From the NCBI GenBank assembly GCA_021772235.1, contig JAJFMI010000146.1, positions 1-7,925 of the forward strand: a DNA stretch of 7,925 nt, read 5' to 3'. The DNA is from Chlamydiota bacterium (lineage in GTDB: Bacteria > Chlamydiota > Chlamydiia > Chlamydiales > JAJFMI01). Under the pieces are notes generated by a model. The model saw nothing but the letters and a program-made list of their open reading frames with translations. It ran no database searches and was not told the DNA's origin. The first letter of the stretch is position 1, and each line of letters begins with the position of its first letter. A program made the position numbers and the translations under genes. Shown one piece after another: positions 6,392 through 7,925 of the stretch.

Positions 6392-6545
6392 ATAGTTCCA
6401 ATGTCTGCTTTCTATTTGTCTTATTTATGTAACCTCTTAATTTTCGTATAGGAGATACTGAATAAGTGCTTTGCCGAGAGACCTAACCGAAAATTTTTAT
6501 AAGCAACTATTTATAAAATATAACTAAATTTAATAAGTGCAATTT
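6392..6545. other. AT-rich intergenic region upstream of the SulP gene
   Basis: This 154-bp gap contains no coding frame of note. It carries a 9-bp direct repeat AATAAGTGC (6461-6469 and 6532-6540), 71 bp apart, the second copy ending 5 bp before the SulP ATG. The TATAAAATATAAC stretch (6512-6524) is a plausible but unproven -10 region. No intrinsic terminator for the SDR gene is visible. Confidence 0.3.
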
Positions 6546-7925
6546 ATGAAAATAATACTGACTAACATCAAGAATTACTTAATGCCTTTTGAGGGGAGAT
6601 GGAGTGTCGATTTCCTTTGCGGCCTTACAGTTGCCTTAGCGCTGATTCCAGAGGCGATTGCGTTTGCATTAGTGGCAAATCTCGACCCTCTTGTCGGCCT
6701 TTATTCAGCTTTTTTCCTATGCTTAATTGTTGCCTTGCTTGGAGGAAGACCTGGAATGATCTCTGGGGCTACGGGAGCAATGGCTGTAGTGGTAGCGACT
6801 TTAGTGATGCAAAATGGAATTGAATACCTATTTGCCACGATTGTCTTAACTGGGATTTTTCAACTGCTTGTGGGTCTTTTTAGACTAGGTAAGCTCATTC
6901 GAATTATGCCAAAGTCTGTCATGGTAGGCTTTGTGAATGGATTAGCAATTGTGATTTTCATTTCTCAGCTGGAGCAATTTAAGGTTGATGTCGGTGGGGT
7001 GCAGCACTGGCTTACAGGATATCCTTTGTATTTGATGATTGGATTGATTTTGGTCGCCATGGCAATCACTCATTATCTACCAAGATTTACGAAGAAAATT
7101 CCAGCAGCTCTTATCGCAATTGTCGTTGTTACAGCTATTGTGAAAGTATTTCATTTAGATACCCGTCTTGTCATGGATATGATGAGGGAAGAGGGCGTTT
7201 CTGCGGGATTCCCATTATTTAAGTGGTTACAAGTGCCTTTTAATTTTGCGACGGTCAAAATTATCGTTCCCTATGCTGTGATACTGTGCATTATTGGCTT
7301 ATCTGAATCTTTAATGACCTTGTCGTTAATTGATGAAATGACCCATACGAGAGGCCGCGCAAATAAAGAGTGTATTGCACAAGGAATTGCAAATATCTTC
7401 TCTGGGTTTTTTCAGGGAATGGGCGGGTGTACGATGCTTGGACAGAGCATGATCAATATTAATTCAGGAGGTCGGGGTAGGTTATCAGGAATTGTTGCTG
7501 GTGTCTTTCTTCTTCTTTTTATCCTGCTTTTTTGGTCAGTCATTAAAATGATTCCGCTTGCCGCTCTAGTGGGGGTGATGATGATGGTTGTGATCGAAAC
7601 ATTTGAGTGGGCTACATTTAAATTTATTCGTAAAATTCCAAAACACGATGCTTTTGTTATCGTCATTGTGACTGCTGTGACCGTGTTCACTAATTTGGCT
7701 ATTGCAGTAGTCGCAGGTGTAGTTATCGCGGCACTTGTTTTTGCATGGGAGACAGCAAAAAATATCTACGTAAAGACGGAAATCAATGAAAATGGGGCAA
7801 AGGAATATCATCTCTACGGGCTCTTGTTTTTTGCTTCCGTCTCTCAGTTTAAAGCACTGTTTGAGTTAGAAAACGACCCCCAAGAAATTATCATCGATTT
7901 TATCCATTCGCGTGTGACGGATCAC
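6546..7925 (+). CDS. SulP-family anion transporter (possible bicarbonate or sulfate carrier), 3' end missing
   Basis: The frame is open from ATG 6546 for exactly 460 codons to the window edge with no stop. It encodes a polytopic membrane protein of the SulP (SLC26) family. Residues 26-60 carry the family signature region (GLTVALALIPEAIAFALVAN, then LVGLYSAFF). Next come GGRPGMISGATGAMAVV (about 65-81), then many hydrophobic spans, and late in the membrane domain GMGGCTMLGQSMININSGG followed by RGRLSG. From about residue 420 (YGLLFFASVSQF...IIIDFIHSRVTDH) the cytoplasmic STAS domain begins and is cut by the window edge; the full protein should be about 490-520 aa. The family moves sulfate, bicarbonate or other anions, usually with Na+ or H+; the substrate cannot be told from sequence. 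The start is uncertain: no clear ribosome binding site precedes Met1 or Met13 (6582), though Met1 gives a reasonable N-terminus. Confidence 0.88.
   Translation, partial: MKIILTNIKNYLMPFEGRWSVDFLCGLTVALALIPEAIAFALVANLDPLVGLYSAFFLCLIVALLGGRPGMISGATGAMAVVVATLVMQNGIEYLFATIVLTGIFQLLVGLFRLGKLIRIMPKSVMVGFVNGLAIVIFISQLEQFKVDVGGVQHWLTGYPLYLMIGLILVAMAITHYLPRFTKKIPAALIAIVVVTAIVKVFHLDTRLVMDMMREEGVSAGFPLFKWLQVPFNFATVKIIVPYAVILCIIGLSESLMTLSLIDEMTHTRGRANKECIAQGIANIFSGFFQGMGGCTMLGQSMININSGGRGRLSGIVAGVFLLLFILLFWSVIKMIPLAALVGVMMMVVIETFEWATFKFIRKIPKHDAFVIVIVTAVTVFTNLAIAVVAGVVIAALVFAWETAKNIYVKTEINENGAKEYHLYGLLFFASVSQFKALFELENDPQEIIIDFIHSRVTDH

Noticed and set aside
6385..6395. CTATTAAATAG palindrome over the SDR stop codon as a terminator
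   Set aside because: Five A/T-rich pairs with a one-base centre cannot form a stable RNA hairpin, and no T run follows.
6461..6540. AATAAGTGC direct repeat as an insertion scar or attachment site
   Set aside because: Nine bases in AT-rich DNA is weak evidence, and no mobile gene or terminal inverted repeat lies between or near the copies.
6599..6823. Plus-strand 74-codon frame near the start of the SulP gene
   Set aside because: It is in a different frame from the clear SulP coding sequence and has no domain or proper start signal.
7412..7811. Two overlapping minus-strand frames with His/Thr/Cys-rich translations
   Set aside because: They are antisense shadows of the membrane-spanning codons of the SulP gene, which runs open through the region.

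Overview
The window looks like chromosomal DNA from an environmental (amoeba- or protist-associated) chlamydia of the Parachlamydiales type. The main clue is a 328-aa beta-barrel protein at 4059-5045 that has the layout of the MOMP-like / Legionella-type OMP family, which is expanded in these bacteria. The moderately AT-rich sequence and the loose, weakly coupled gene order agree with this. The taxonomic call is an inference from protein style, not from a marker gene.

Left part, minus strand (2009 down to 1): an AAA-type ATPase with a C-terminal nuclease-like domain (AAA_14/DUF4143 family) is split by one frameshift in a CGCGCGC run. It is followed by a P-loop kinase-like protein that, unusually, begins with a signal peptide. 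The kinase stop codon overlaps (TAATG) the start of a gene running off the left edge, whose first 39 residues look like an exported, probably lipid-anchored beta-carbonic anhydrase.

Middle part, plus strand: a 154-bp divergent intergenic region holds two tandem 16-bp palindromes nested in a 46-bp dyad next to the ATPase start, and a TATAAT box serving the rightward genes. Rightward lies a two-gene, ATGA-coupled unit: a 632-aa secreted protein with a GH64 beta-1,3-glucanase (thaumatin-like fold) domain, then the MOMP-like outer-membrane barrel.

Right part, plus strand: a YjdM/PhnA-type zinc-ribbon protein, a short-chain dehydrogenase homologue that appears to have lost all of its catalytic residues, and a SulP anion transporter cut by the right edge just inside its STAS domain. 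These three look like separate transcription units.

No RNA gene, CRISPR array, insertion sequence or phage gene was recognised. The points most worth a second look are the palindromic operator next to the broken ATPase-nuclease gene, the exported P-loop kinase, the GH64-barrel pair, and the pseudo-SDR.
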